Virus record (IMG/VR): IMGVR_UViG_3300017605_000706
Span: 1 to 64,000 of that record
Source of the DNA: a virus
DNA length: 64,000 nt
Direction: 5' to 3' (one strand)
Part shown: in pieces, positions 16,402 through 24,542 of the stretch
How positions within the stretch are numbered: position 1 is the stretch's first letter
Layout: every line of letters starts with the position of its first letter
Program-made: the position numbers and the translations under genes
Notes under the pieces: model-generated
Databases searched by the model: none
What the model was told of the DNA's origin: nothing
The model's input: the letters and a program-made list of their open reading frames with translations, nothing else

Positions 16402-17219
16402 GAGAGATCGCAATCAAAAAAGGCGGCTTGCCGAGACCGATTTCGTGCATGTCCTATGGACAGACGCGAAGCGGCAAGACGCGATGGGCGAGCACTTGGC
16501 CTCGTCCGCTGTTCTTCAGCGACGCTACTGAGAAAGGCTGGGAGTCGATTGAGACGGCTCCGCCGGAGTCATTCTTCGAGCCGGATCGCGCCCCGATCGT
16601 CTGGGCGATCGAGGCACCCGCCGACGTTCACACCGCGATCGACAAAGCAGGCCCATTGATCGCCAGCGGTGAAGTCTGCACCATCGTGTTCGACTCGCTG
16701 ACGTTCTATAGCGAACTCTTCTTGAACAAGGTCGTCGGCGACATGCAGAAGACCGGTAAGGTTGACTTGCGTACAGCTTACGGCGCATTGTCCAATCACT
16801 TGGGCGATCTGCGCATCAAGGTCGAGAAGCTGAACGCCAACGTCGTCTGGCTTGCACTCGAGCGTACCCCAGAAGAGAACGAGCGTATGTCCATGCCGAT
16901 GCTTGCGGGTAAGCAGGCGGCTAAGTTCAGTGCGGGCTGCTCATACATTCTGTATCACCGCACCGCGATCGTGGACAAGAAGCGTTCTTATGAGATGCAC
17001 ACGCAGCCAAGTGAAGCCTTCATCGCAGGTGGTCGTGACGCAGGTCTTCTTCCCGACATCATGACGAACCCAAACTACCGCGAATTCGCGGGGATTCTAG
17101 GCATCCTGCCATCCAATCAAACGGTGTTGCCGCTTCAGCCGGTTGTTAGCGCGACGCCCGCTCCCGCTCGACCTGTGCCTGCGCGTCCGGTTACAGCTGC
17201 AGCACAGATCAAGCGTTGA
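16398..17219 (+). CDS. AAA ATPase, phage nucleotide-binding type (273 aa)
   Basis: RecA-like P-loop ATPase of the phage AAA_24 type. Walker A is GQTRSGKT; Walker B is VCTIVFDSLTF; a later VVWLALERTPEEN fits the sensor strand. The C-terminus is a Pro/Ala linker ending in a basic tail. ATGA overlap with the zinc-ribbon gene. In other phages this gene sits, as here, between a Cas4/RecB nuclease and a DUF669-like ssDNA-binding gene, and is assigned to recombination or replication; a Sak4-like annealing-helper role is plausible. Confidence 0.82.
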   Translation: MREIAIKKGGLPRPISCMSYGQTRSGKTRWASTWPRPLFFSDATEKGWESIETAPPESFFEPDRAPIVWAIEAPADVHTAIDKAGPLIASGEVCTIVFDSLTFYSELFLNKVVGDMQKTGKVDLRTAYGALSNHLGDLRIKVEKLNANVVWLALERTPEENERMSMPMLAGKQAAKFSAGCSYILYHRTAIVDKKRSYEMHTQPSEAFIAGGRDAGLLPDIMTNPNYREFAGILGILPSNQTVLPLQPVVSATPAPARPVPARPVTAAAQIKR

Positions 17220-17267
17220 CCGTTTTAGCAAAACACTCCAACTGACAAGAGAACTAGAGACCAACAC

Positions 17268-17810
17268 ATGTCGAACACAATCTTTATCGAGAACGAAGAG
17301 AACATTCGTGCGTGGGACGGAAACGCGGGGCCGTCGCTCCCTGATGGTGAGTACCCGTTCGAGATCGTCGAGGCTCGTGCAGACATGGCGCGTACGGGCG
17401 CGCCGGTGATCTTTACTCGTTTCCGCGTCTTCGAGGGCGAGTACGAGGGCACCGACTTCCAGAAGCGGTACGTGATCAAGAGTGACAAGGACGCGGCTGT
17501 CGGCCGTACCATTCACTTTCTTCGCGTCTGCGGTCTCGAGAAGAGCGCGCAGGGAGGATACAACCTCGACGAGCTGGTCGGCCGTCGCATCTACGGCACG
17601 ATCCAGCGCCGCGAGCGCCCGATGGTGAACCAGCAGACGGGCGAGACGGAGATGCGGACCATGTCCGATCTCATGAACGAGCGCGCCTACGATGAGGCGA
17701 ACGGCGCGGGGTACACTGAGGCACCTGCTCAGCAGCCCGCTCCGGCTGCTCCTGCCGGCCGTCGTGCGGTGGGAGCCAAGAACGGCGCTACCGCTGCGCC
17801 GCGCCGCTGA
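17268..17810 (+). CDS. Putative ssDNA-binding protein, DUF669-like (180 aa)
   Basis: Contains LPDGEYPFEIVEA, the opening strand typical of DUF669-like phage proteins, then a beta-rich domain to about residue 130 and a Pro/Ala/Arg-rich disordered C-terminus. Position after the AAA_24 ATPase and before the polymerase agrees with a single-strand-binding role. A well-separated leader (17220-17267) with AAGAG suggests strong, independent translation. Confidence 0.75.
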   Translation: MSNTIFIENEENIRAWDGNAGPSLPDGEYPFEIVEARADMARTGAPVIFTRFRVFEGEYEGTDFQKRYVIKSDKDAAVGRTIHFLRVCGLEKSAQGGYNLDELVGRRIYGTIQRRERPMVNQQTGETEMRTMSDLMNERAYDEANGAGYTEAPAQQPAPAAPAGRRAVGAKNGATAAPRR

Positions 17811-17830
17811 TCGAGGCTGGAAGCCGGAAT

Positions 17831-17849
17831 AGGGCCTTGTGAGGGCCCT
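17831..17849 (+). other. Hairpin between the ssDNA-binding and winged-helix genes
   Basis: AGGGCC (17831-17836) and GGCCCT (17844-17849) form a 6-bp GC stem with a 7-base loop, 20 bases after the stop of the ssDNA-binding gene. No T-run follows, so it is more likely an mRNA stability or attenuation element than an intrinsic terminator. Confidence 0.45.
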
Positions 17850-17879
17850 TGCGTGCGTCACTTTCAAGGGGAGAGCTGC

Positions 17880-18410
17880 GTGGCATTCAAGCTCAAGCTC
17901 GTCGAACTTCTCACATGGGATGATCCTCAGGAACTGTGTCGTGATGAGCAGTGCCCCTTTGAAGGTGTCCACAAAGCAGGTTCTTGTCGCACGAGCCGCC
18001 AAGAGGCGTGCCTAGCCGATCGCGCCGGGAAAGTCAGATCTGCTCTAGACGAGTGCGTTTACGACTGGGTTACAACCCGCTTCGTTAGAACGTTTCGTGA
18101 CGTATACAGTGACGTGATCCAAGACTACGGTTCTATTACCGAACGAGGCGTGTATCGCGCTCTCGAGCGCCTGATCGACGCGCACCGCGTGATTCGCGTC
18201 GTTCCCTGGCCAAACGGTAGACTCTTGCGCCTGGGCGCCTACCTGCGGTATGATTCTCCTCTGATCTGGGACCTTAGCGGTCACGCTAATATCCAAGAAC
18301 AACTCCGCGATTGCGGCGTTGTTGCAGACGCGATTCCGCTCAAACCGGCTAGAGCGGCGCTCAAGCGCGCCCGCAAGATGACGCTGACGAATGACGCATT
18401 TTACGGGTGA
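17880..18410 (+). CDS. Zinc plus winged-helix DNA-binding-like protein (176 aa)
   Basis: GTG 17880 chosen for the AGGGGAGAG just upstream. The N-terminus has CRDEQCPFEGVH and further Cys, matching the CRDxxCPxxxxH element of the protein at 16144. The second half, ITERGVYRALERLIDAHRVI followed by a beta hairpin, looks like a winged helix. A transcription or replication regulator is likely; no specific family recognised. Confidence 0.7.
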   Translation: MAFKLKLVELLTWDDPQELCRDEQCPFEGVHKAGSCRTSRQEACLADRAGKVRSALDECVYDWVTTRFVRTFRDVYSDVIQDYGSITERGVYRALERLIDAHRVIRVVPWPNGRLLRLGAYLRYDSPLIWDLSGHANIQEQLRDCGVVADAIPLKPARAALKRARKMTLTNDAFYG

Positions 18411-18882
18411 ATCAGAGCAGTTCGGTGTCGCGTGGACGCCGGATCAGATCGCCGCAGTGTGCCTCCAAAAGCCATATCAAGATCGCCGCTACTGGAAAAC
18501 GTATAAGAACACAATCGTGGGTATCGGCACGGAGGCTTCTGAGGTCTTCTCATGGCGTGGTCTCTTGGTGAGATCGACCGCCGACTACGATATCTACAAG
18601 CCTCAGCTGCTATACTCAGCAGGCAACTTTATGCCGCTTCGCAATGCCCATTATCTTGACGTGGTTTGCTACGAGCCGCTCACAGATAAGATTTACGTAG
18701 ATTGGCTAGAGTACGTGCGCGCGTTTGACGACGCGCTGAAGAGCCCTAGACCTAACGCTCTTTTGGCTCCTAAAAAGAAAAGCGTCCTACCTGTCGACGG
18801 GGTCCCATGGGAGATCCACGGGATTTCAGACGCAGAGCCCCGCCGGATAGCCATCGAAGCTTACCTAGACGAGCGGGTCTAG
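18391..18882 (+). CDS. PWEIH-family paralogue 6 (163 aa)
   Basis: Landmarks SWRGLLVRSTADYD and PVDGVPWEIHGISDAE. Lies inside the replication block between a winged-helix gene and the polymerase. Overlaps the upstream gene by 20 bases. The variant landmark WRG instead of YRG recurs in paralogue 8. Confidence 0.75.
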   Translation: MTHFTGESEQFGVAWTPDQIAAVCLQKPYQDRRYWKTYKNTIVGIGTEASEVFSWRGLLVRSTADYDIYKPQLLYSAGNFMPLRNAHYLDVVCYEPLTDKIYVDWLEYVRAFDDALKSPRPNALLAPKKKSVLPVDGVPWEIHGISDAEPRRIAIEAYLDERV

Positions 18883-18887
18883 ATCCT

Positions 18888-19253
18888 GTGTCAGTATACT
18901 GTGCCTGTGGCGGCAAGAGCCGAGTTCTGGAGTCGAGACTCGACGAAGACGGCTGTATGCGCAGGCATCGTACGTGCCGCGTGTGCGAAGCGAGCTGGTA
19001 CACAGTCGAAGTGCGTTCTGAGGTCAGCGAACGGTCCCCTTCGAGCTACGCCTACTTCGCGCGTAAAGTTGCGGGGATCTGTCCTCGCTGCGCCACCACG
19101 CTCGCGCCAGACGACGATCACGTTGAATGCGTGCGATGCGTTGAGCTGCGTAAGAAACGCAAAACAAAGCCCACTGAGCCGAACGATGGCGGGGCAGGAG
19201 ACGAGCCATGTACGACGATGGAGATGACTGGGTCAGTCCCGATGATCTCGTAG
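18888..19253 (+). CDS. NrdR-like double zinc-ribbon protein (121 aa)
   Basis: Begins MSVYCACGGKSRVLESR, and CMRRHRTCRVCEASWYTVE follows, closely matching the NrdR zinc ribbon (CPxCG…ESR…RRRR.C..C…FTT.E) but without the NrdR ATP-cone. A second ribbon CPRCATTL…CVRC lies near residues 65-85. Shares 46 bases with the polymerase gene start. NrdR ribbons bind DNA; this one may be a small regulator of replication or nucleotide genes. Confidence 0.7.
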   Translation: MSVYCACGGKSRVLESRLDEDGCMRRHRTCRVCEASWYTVEVRSEVSERSPSSYAYFARKVAGICPRCATTLAPDDDHVECVRCVELRKKRKTKPTEPNDGGAGDEPCTTMEMTGSVPMIS

Positions 19254-22027
19254 CGAAGCCCGCGGAGCTTCGCGGTCCCGGCCCAGAAGCTGCCAACTGC
19301 GACGACTGTCCGCTTGCGAGAGGCAAGCACCGAGCTGTCCGTGGCGAAGGCTGCAGTAAGCCTCGCATGATCGTCATAGCGGAAGGCCCGGGATCGACCG
19401 AGATCTCACTCGGCCGTCCTCTTGTCGGCGAGTCGGGGAAGCTTCTCATGCGCGCGATGCTTTCGCAAGGCGTCAAGCGCGAAGAGGTCTGGCTCGGTAA
19501 CGCGACCCTTTGCCCGCCCGGCAACAACGACGACGCGTCTGTGCGCCGTCTTGCAGCTTATCACTGTAAGAACAGACTAGCCGCTGAGCTGGCGCAATTC
19601 GTCGACGAAGATACAGGCGCAGCTCCGGCGATCTTGGCTCTGGGCGGTGTCGCAGCCAACGCGTTACTCAACCCGAACAACGAGCCGAAGAAAGACGTCA
19701 CGATCTCGAAGATCGCTTCGACGCTTCATAACGTCAACCCGACGGGGCTCGCCGACCAGCACATGATCGCGCAGATCCACCCCGCGGCGATCTTGCGGGG
19801 TGGCGGCGGCTCAGGCGCACATGACGCGTCGCTGATCTACTGGAACCTGCAGTCCGACATCAAGAAAGTGGCGGGCCTGTCCGACGGGTCCATACAGCCG
19901 TTCAGCGCAGACGTTATCGTAGCCAACAACGATCAGGAAGGCGAAGACGCCTGGGCCAAGATCGAGATCTCGATCCGTCGCCACAAGCGGATCGCAGTAG
20001 ATACGGAGACACGTTCGTGGAACGATAAGCGCTGGTCTGCGCTTCAGCCGCTGCGCGTTCACATGCACGCGCTCGGGATCGCGACGGTTGATATGGGTAT
20101 CTCGTTCGACACCGAAGCGATGCTGCCCGCCGAGATTTTGTGCCTAGAAGATCATACGGCACGGATCGTCGCGCTGCGCGCGTACATCCAAGAGCATCCC
20201 GTGTTCCGGCGAATCGCTAAAGTCCTGGCGGACCCGGCGATCGTCAAGATCTATCACAACCGTCTGTACGATATTCCAGTCCTCGAGAACCACGGCTTCC
20301 GTCTGGAAGGCGCGCAGCACTGTACTGTTCTATTGCACCACGTAGCGTACCCCGGCGCTGCCCACAACCTACAAGCGGTCGTCGCGCAGCAGTTCCCGGT
20401 GAAGCCGTGGAAGAGCGAGTTCCGTAACGGTGTCGCCGAGAAGGGCGAGACACGGGCTGACCTGCTGGACTATAACGCCAAAGATACTTTGGGCACCGCG
20501 CGCGTCTTTCACCCGCTGTTCGTGCACGTCAAGCAGTGTAACGCCGAACGCGCGTACAAGTTCGATCTGCGTATGGCTGCGGCTGCCGATGAGATGCACC
20601 GTACAGGCATCCCCGTCGATCGCGACGAGAATGAGGCGCTCAAGACGCAGTTTGATCGCGTTCTACAGGAGTCGGAGGCTAGCCTCAACGAGATCTTCGA
20701 AGCCAATCGCGAGCCGATCCTCGAAGACATCGCGCGTGAGCAAGCGAAACGCCAACGCAAGAGCGACTCAGACGACTATCTCGAGCGTATTGAGATCCGT
20801 CGCTGTGAGCTACAAAAAGAGATCGCCAAGGGCAAGTTCAAGTGGTCTGTCGACGCAAGCGACCAGTTGATTGCTCTCTTGAAAGCGCTCAAAGTCACGC
20901 TCACGAAGCGGACTGAGAAAGGCAAAGTTGCGACGGACAAAGAAGTCCTTGAGCAGCTAGGGCACATCCCACAGATACGTAACATTCTCGATTATCGTCA
21001 GTCGCAGAAGATGCTCAGCACCTTTGTCGATCCGATGTTTGATCGTCATGACGACACCGGCAAGCTGATCTCTTACGGCTACGTCGATAACGACGGACGG
21101 ATCCACCCGCGCTGGTCCATCCACAAGATCTCGTCTCGCTGGGCAAGTGAAGATCCGATCGTCTCCAACGTTCCCAAGGACGACGCCAAAAAAGGCCGTC
21201 CAAATCTACGTCAGCAGTTCAAAGCAAAGCTTGGCCGCATCCTGGTTGGCTTTGATAAAGCACAGCTCGAAGTTCGTATCATTGCGCTACTGTCCGGTGA
21301 CAAGTTCCTGCTCGAAGTCTTCCGCGACAACAAGGACATCCACACGGAGCTAGCCAAAGTCATCTGGCCTACGTTCCCGTGGCACGCCTTCGAGATTGGC
21401 AAGAAACTAGTCGCCGAATGCGGCGACGACAAGAAGAAAGCCGCAGCTAAGTACCCCTCTCATGACTGGAAGTCGTGGGCAGAGGGCAAAGTCATGCGCG
21501 ATACAACTAAGCGCAGCGAGTTCGGCACGTGGTACCGCGGCGGAATTGAGGCCATCTGGCGCAATATCATCAAAGACTATCCCAGCGTCAAGATGGCGGA
21601 CATCGCGCGCCTTGTCGCTGTCATGAAGAAGAACTGTACGGGCGTGGCTGCTTGGCATGAAGAGCTTGCCAAGCGTGTCGCGCGCGCTCCTCACGAGCTG
21701 AGATCTCACTTCCTCGAGCGCCGTCGTGTGTTCCCGCTCGGTAATGCGTCTCCCACCGAGTACAGCAACATTATCGTTCAGACGTCCGCGACCGAGCTAG
21801 TCAACATGGGCCTCGATCGCATCATGCCGAGGCTGCACAACGACTATCACGACGCGCACCCGATCATCCACATGCACGACGCGATCGTGTTTGAGTGCGA
21901 TGAGGACGACGGTGACCGGCTCTTGAGCGACGTCAACGAGTGCTTCTACGACGAACACGAATCGAACGGCGTCACGATGAAGTTCCCAATTGACGCCAAA
22001 ATCGCAAACAACTGGGCTGACCTATGA
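19208..22027 (+). CDS. DNA polymerase A fused to Fe-S uracil-DNA glycosylase domain
   Basis: Three domains in 939 residues. Residues about 28-220 match family 4 uracil-DNA glycosylase: CDDC (31-34), AEGPGSTE (59-65), GRPLVGESGKLL (69-80), LCPPGN with Cys102, Cys120, and IHPAAIL (190-196); Cys31, 34, 102 and 120 fit the usual 4Fe-4S set. A 3'-5' exonuclease follows with DTE (265-267), NRLYD and YNAKDT. The polymerase has motif A DKAQLEVRI (near 682), motif B RSEFGTWYRGG and motif C HMHDAIVFE (near 890). HDA replaces the common HDE, and DKAQ replaces DYSQ. It is the replicative polymerase; the glycosylase domain may recognise template uracil. Confidence 0.92.
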   Translation: MYDDGDDWVSPDDLVAKPAELRGPGPEAANCDDCPLARGKHRAVRGEGCSKPRMIVIAEGPGSTEISLGRPLVGESGKLLMRAMLSQGVKREEVWLGNATLCPPGNNDDASVRRLAAYHCKNRLAAELAQFVDEDTGAAPAILALGGVAANALLNPNNEPKKDVTISKIASTLHNVNPTGLADQHMIAQIHPAAILRGGGGSGAHDASLIYWNLQSDIKKVAGLSDGSIQPFSADVIVANNDQEGEDAWAKIEISIRRHKRIAVDTETRSWNDKRWSALQPLRVHMHALGIATVDMGISFDTEAMLPAEILCLEDHTARIVALRAYIQEHPVFRRIAKVLADPAIVKIYHNRLYDIPVLENHGFRLEGAQHCTVLLHHVAYPGAAHNLQAVVAQQFPVKPWKSEFRNGVAEKGETRADLLDYNAKDTLGTARVFHPLFVHVKQCNAERAYKFDLRMAAAADEMHRTGIPVDRDENEALKTQFDRVLQESEASLNEIFEANREPILEDIAREQAKRQRKSDSDDYLERIEIRRCELQKEIAKGKFKWSVDASDQLIALLKALKVTLTKRTEKGKVATDKEVLEQLGHIPQIRNILDYRQSQKMLSTFVDPMFDRHDDTGKLISYGYVDNDGRIHPRWSIHKISSRWASEDPIVSNVPKDDAKKGRPNLRQQFKAKLGRILVGFDKAQLEVRIIALLSGDKFLLEVFRDNKDIHTELAKVIWPTFPWHAFEIGKKLVAECGDDKKKAAAKYPSHDWKSWAEGKVMRDTTKRSEFGTWYRGGIEAIWRNIIKDYPSVKMADIARLVAVMKKNCTGVAAWHEELAKRVARAPHELRSHFLERRRVFPLGNASPTEYSNIIVQTSATELVNMGLDRIMPRLHNDYHDAHPIIHMHDAIVFECDEDDGDRLLSDVNECFYDEHESNGVTMKFPIDAKIANNWADL

Positions 22028-22197
22028 AAACTGCGCTTGTCGTCTCTCTCCTCCTAATGCCATGGGGATACCCACCGCCAAAGACGAGTACGCAGGATCA
22101 GATCGAGAGCCTCAAGAAGCGCGTGTCTGATCTCGAGATATCCGTCTACACGCTAGCTGTCTGCTGCCCGCAGTTGCAGGAGTGCCCTGACAAATGA
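22024..22197 (+). CDS. Small exported coiled-coil protein (57 aa)
   Basis: ATGA overlap with the polymerase stop. A hydrophobic start (MKTALVVSLLLMPWG) looks like a signal peptide or anchor, followed by a short coiled coil (SLKKRVSDLEISVYTL) and a Cys-rich end (CCPQLQEC). The size and layout are reminiscent of small spanin-like or periplasmic proteins, but its place in a replication operon argues for caution. Confidence 0.6.
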   Translation: MKTALVVSLLLMPWGYPPPKTSTQDQIESLKKRVSDLEISVYTLAVCCPQLQECPDK

Positions 22198-22832
22198 CAG
22201 TATTTCCGATGGCTTGCATCGAGGGCTGCGATGGCGCGGGGAAGACAACCCTCGTCAACGCTGTCGTACAGTACCTGCACGACCTCGGCTACGACACGTT
22301 CAAGGTCTCGTTCCCGAGTCGTCTGACGGTCTCAGGTCAGTTCATTAGGCGGCAGCTGGAAGCAGGCGCACCGCTCTCGCCGGGCGCGGCCTACCACTTC
22401 CTGGCGGACATGGCCGACCTGGCGCCCGAGATCGCTGCGCGACAGCGCCATGGCGTGGTCGTCACGGACCGGTACACGCTCTCGACTCTTGTCTACCAAG
22501 GAATCAAGGCGGACCTGATCGACTCTACCAAGATCATGGTACCCGATCTGATGGTCTATTGCAAGGCGCCGATTGAGCAGTTGATCGCCGTCGCGCAAGA
22601 GCGCCGCAGCGCGAAGCGCCTCGAGACGTTTGATACTCTGGATCAGAAGATCATAGAAGAACGCGTCTTGTTATACGAACTCTACCTAAGCTTGATGAAG
22701 ACATCGGTGCTTGTTGCAGACATGCGTAAGCCTGTGAATGACTTGGCGGTTGAAGTAGGCCGTGCTATTATTGATCTGTGTCCAGTAGACAAGTCACGGT
22801 CCACCTCGAATCTTCGGGTCGTACCTTCCTGA
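22194..22832 (+). CDS. tmk: Thymidylate kinase
   Basis: Phosphorylates dTMP to dTDP. P-loop CDGAGKTT near residue 11-18 in the context FPMACIEGCDGAGK, the DR(Y/S) motif in VVVTDRYTLSTLVYQG, and a mobile-lid Arg cluster (ERRSAKR). Length of 212 aa is normal. Starts 4 bases inside the previous stop (AATGA). Supplies precursors to the adjacent polymerase. Confidence 0.88.
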   Translation: MTVFPMACIEGCDGAGKTTLVNAVVQYLHDLGYDTFKVSFPSRLTVSGQFIRRQLEAGAPLSPGAAYHFLADMADLAPEIAARQRHGVVVTDRYTLSTLVYQGIKADLIDSTKIMVPDLMVYCKAPIEQLIAVAQERRSAKRLETFDTLDQKIIEERVLLYELYLSLMKTSVLVADMRKPVNDLAVEVGRAIIDLCPVDKSRSTSNLRVVPS

Positions 22833-23239
22833 TTCGTGGCTGTGGGCAGCCCTTTGCTGATTACCGTGATCGTAACAACAAGCGTCTCTTCGTCTGGCTT
22901 CCTGAGCGACGGGGTTGGCGCGTTACTCGTCCGCTGTTCACTGCGTTCGTGCGCCATACGAAGTGCGACAACGACAATTGGAACTTCACGTCATACGCCA
23001 TGGCTGCCCTCATCGAAGATAGCCTCCCCGAAGAAGCGCTTTTCGCGTCCTGTGCGGTCCTCGGTGTTCGCACCGATGCGTTACCGTGCGTAGTACACGC
23101 GGCGTATCGCGCTCTTCGTGGTGGCGAGCACGATCAGATGTATCGCAACGCGTATTTACAGATCTGCGCGGCAAGGGACATAGAACCGGATGAGACCTCC
23201 ACTTCGTTGGCCTGGCGGGAAGAAAAAGCTAGTCCCTAA
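22778..23239 (+). CDS. Hypothetical protein with degenerate J-domain-like end (153 aa)
   Basis: GTG start within the last 55 bases of tmk. Residues about 93-140 read CAVLGVRTDALPCVVHAAYR then ALRGGEHDQMYRNAYLQICA, which follows the J-domain pattern (VLGV…A…AYR.L…H.D…A) but with HD in place of the HPD catalytic triad. If it is a J-domain relative it has probably lost chaperone stimulation. The N-terminal part is beta-rich. Overlaps the methylase start by 50 bases. Confidence 0.62.
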   Translation: MSSRQVTVHLESSGRTFLIRGCGQPFADYRDRNNKRLFVWLPERRGWRVTRPLFTAFVRHTKCDNDNWNFTSYAMAALIEDSLPEEALFASCAVLGVRTDALPCVVHAAYRALRGGEHDQMYRNAYLQICAARDIEPDETSTSLAWREEKASP

Positions 23240-24029
23240 GCTCGTAAGCGGCATGCCCGCGGACACGACGCGATACATCGAACCCATGTGCGGCGGAGCG
23301 GCACTGTTCTTCGCTCTTGACCGCGCGCAATCTGCGGTGCTGTGCGACCTTAACAATGACCTCATCAACGCGTATCGAATCATCCGGGATCGACCGAAAG
23401 AGCTGATCACCGAGCTGAAGTGGCATGAGGCCGCTCACACGACACGCGGCAAAAAGCACTATTACAGCGTCGTCAGCCAGTTCAACGGCATGGCGCTTAG
23501 CTCTACGACACGAGCGGCGCAACTCGTCTACCTGAACAAGACGTGTTTCAATGGCGTTTGGCGGGTCAACAAGTCGGGCGCGTTCAATACCCCAATGGGG
23601 CGCACAGCATCGGGGAAGCCTCCTGTCATCTGCGACGAGTCGGCGATCTTGGCTGCTTCTCGCGTCCTCGCAGGGACTGAACTTCACGCGATCGACGTCC
23701 TCGAGAAGCTAGAAGCGCGGCTAACGTTTGGCCCAGGCGACTTCGTGTACTTCGACCCACCCTACGATCCTGCGTCGAAGACGGCCAATTTCACGAGCTA
23801 CACCAAGTCTGGCTTCGGCGTCGCCCATCACGAAAAACTTGCTGCGCTAGCAGACCGCATCCGAGCTACGGGTGCGTGTGTAGTCCTGTCGCTCAGCGAC
23901 ACGCCGTTCATGCGTGAACTGTACGCAAGTTGGGAGATCGAAGCGATCCAAGCCTCGCGCTCGATTAGCTGTAAGTCTGATAGCCGCAAGCCGGCTGCTG
24001 AACTCATTGTCAGGAGTCACCGTCCTTGA
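23190..24029 (+). CDS. dam: Dam-type DNA adenine N6-methyltransferase (279 aa)
   Basis: D12-class adenine methyltransferase. Motifs: RWPGGKKKL (N-terminus), YIEPMCGGAALFF (SAM-binding), CDLNNDLINAY, YLNKTCFNGVWRVN, and the catalytic DFVYFDPPYDP. The order and length fit Dam-type enzymes that methylate GATC; specificity is inferred from family. Relevant because GATC is strongly enriched in the window and occurs in each arm of a recurring 18-bp dyad upstream of virion genes. Confidence 0.88.
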   Translation: MRPPLRWPGGKKKLVPKLVSGMPADTTRYIEPMCGGAALFFALDRAQSAVLCDLNNDLINAYRIIRDRPKELITELKWHEAAHTTRGKKHYYSVVSQFNGMALSSTTRAAQLVYLNKTCFNGVWRVNKSGAFNTPMGRTASGKPPVICDESAILAASRVLAGTELHAIDVLEKLEARLTFGPGDFVYFDPPYDPASKTANFTSYTKSGFGVAHHEKLAALADRIRATGACVVLSLSDTPFMRELYASWEIEAIQASRSISCKSDSRKPAAELIVRSHRP

Positions 24030-24190
24030 TCACCGTTCACGAACCGTCAAAGTGTGAATATTGCTATAAAAATAAGCCGAACGTGTATTGTGGCCGATGC
24101 CATCGCGCGTTGTGTCCGTCTTGCCACGTCGGCCTAAAATGCACCGAGAAAAAGTGCTCAGCACGCCCCGATGATTCTGGCGTTCGATAA
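24026..24190 (+). CDS. Small Cys/His zinc protein (54 aa)
   Basis: TTG start overlaps the methylase stop (TTGA). Cys/His-rich CEYCYKNKPNVYCGRCHRAL then CPSCH resembles a small cross-brace or B-box-type zinc fold. Directly precedes the regulatory region of 24280, so it is the last gene of the replication operon. Confidence 0.6.
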   Translation: MITVHEPSKCEYCYKNKPNVYCGRCHRALCPSCHVGLKCTEKKCSARPDDSGVR

Positions 24191-24193
24191 GTC

Positions 24194-24257
24194 CTTGACA
24201 CTAGGTCAAGCCTCATGTCAACCTCTGGATCAGATCCTTGATCCCGGTACTGGGATC
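24194..24257 (+). promoter_or_regulatory. Operator-rich region upstream of the first Arg-rich protein gene
   Basis: Contains an inverted repeat CTTGAC (24194-24199)/GTCAAG (24205-24210) with a further GTCAAC nearby and a perfect -35-like TTGACA; no clear -10 at standard spacing. Next is the 18-bp dyad GGATCA-N6-TGATCC (24227-24244), identical in arms to sites at 31873 and 32756. A second near-palindrome GATCCCGGTACTGGGATC (24240-24257) overlaps its right arm. Several GATC sites are present, so methylation-dependent control is possible. Confidence 0.65.
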
Positions 24258-24279
24258 GTATCCAAACAGGAGACTATCC

Positions 24280-24462
24280 ATGGCTCGTCATCGTCGTACT
24301 CGTCGCCGTCGTCTTGGTGATGGTGTTCAGCTGCTCGGCCGCGCGCGCAAGGTGCGCAAGGCCAAGAAGGCCACTGCGTGCAAGACTGCCCGCGGCAAGC
24401 TCCGTAAGGGCTGGCGCTACGGTAAGGGCGGACGCTGCATCCGCGCCAAGGGCAAGCGCTAA
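24280..24462 (+). CDS. Small Arg/Lys-rich protein (60 aa)
   Basis: Strongly basic from end to end: starts MARHRRTRRRRLGDG, includes GRARKVRKAKKATACKTARG and ends RCIRAKGKR. Good ribosome binding site CAGGAG 7 bases upstream of ATG. Two Cys could form a disulfide. Composition resembles viral DNA-condensing core proteins. It is the first of a set of about ten such proteins, most in the virion block. Confidence 0.75.
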   Translation: MARHRRTRRRRLGDGVQLLGRARKVRKAKKATACKTARGKLRKGWRYGKGGRCIRAKGKR

Positions 24463-24484
24463 GCACGAGCCCGTTCCGGGATCC

Positions 24485-24513
24485 GCGTCGGCTCGTGACG
24501 AACGAGCCGACGC
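24485..24513 (+). terminator. Perfect 12-bp hairpin after the Arg-rich protein gene
   Basis: GCGTCGGCTCGT (24485-24496) pairs perfectly with ACGAGCCGACGC (24502-24513) around a 5-base loop. Stability would be high, but no T-run follows, so it may be a factor-dependent terminator or an mRNA 3'-protecting structure rather than a standard intrinsic terminator. The gap 24463-24542 holds no gene. Confidence 0.55.
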
Positions 24514-24542
24514 TCACGTGCCTAAAAGCCTAGGAATATCAG

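Noticed and set aside
24485-24513. Standard intrinsic terminator at the 12-bp hairpin
   Set aside because: No T-run follows; kept as a structured element with reduced confidence.
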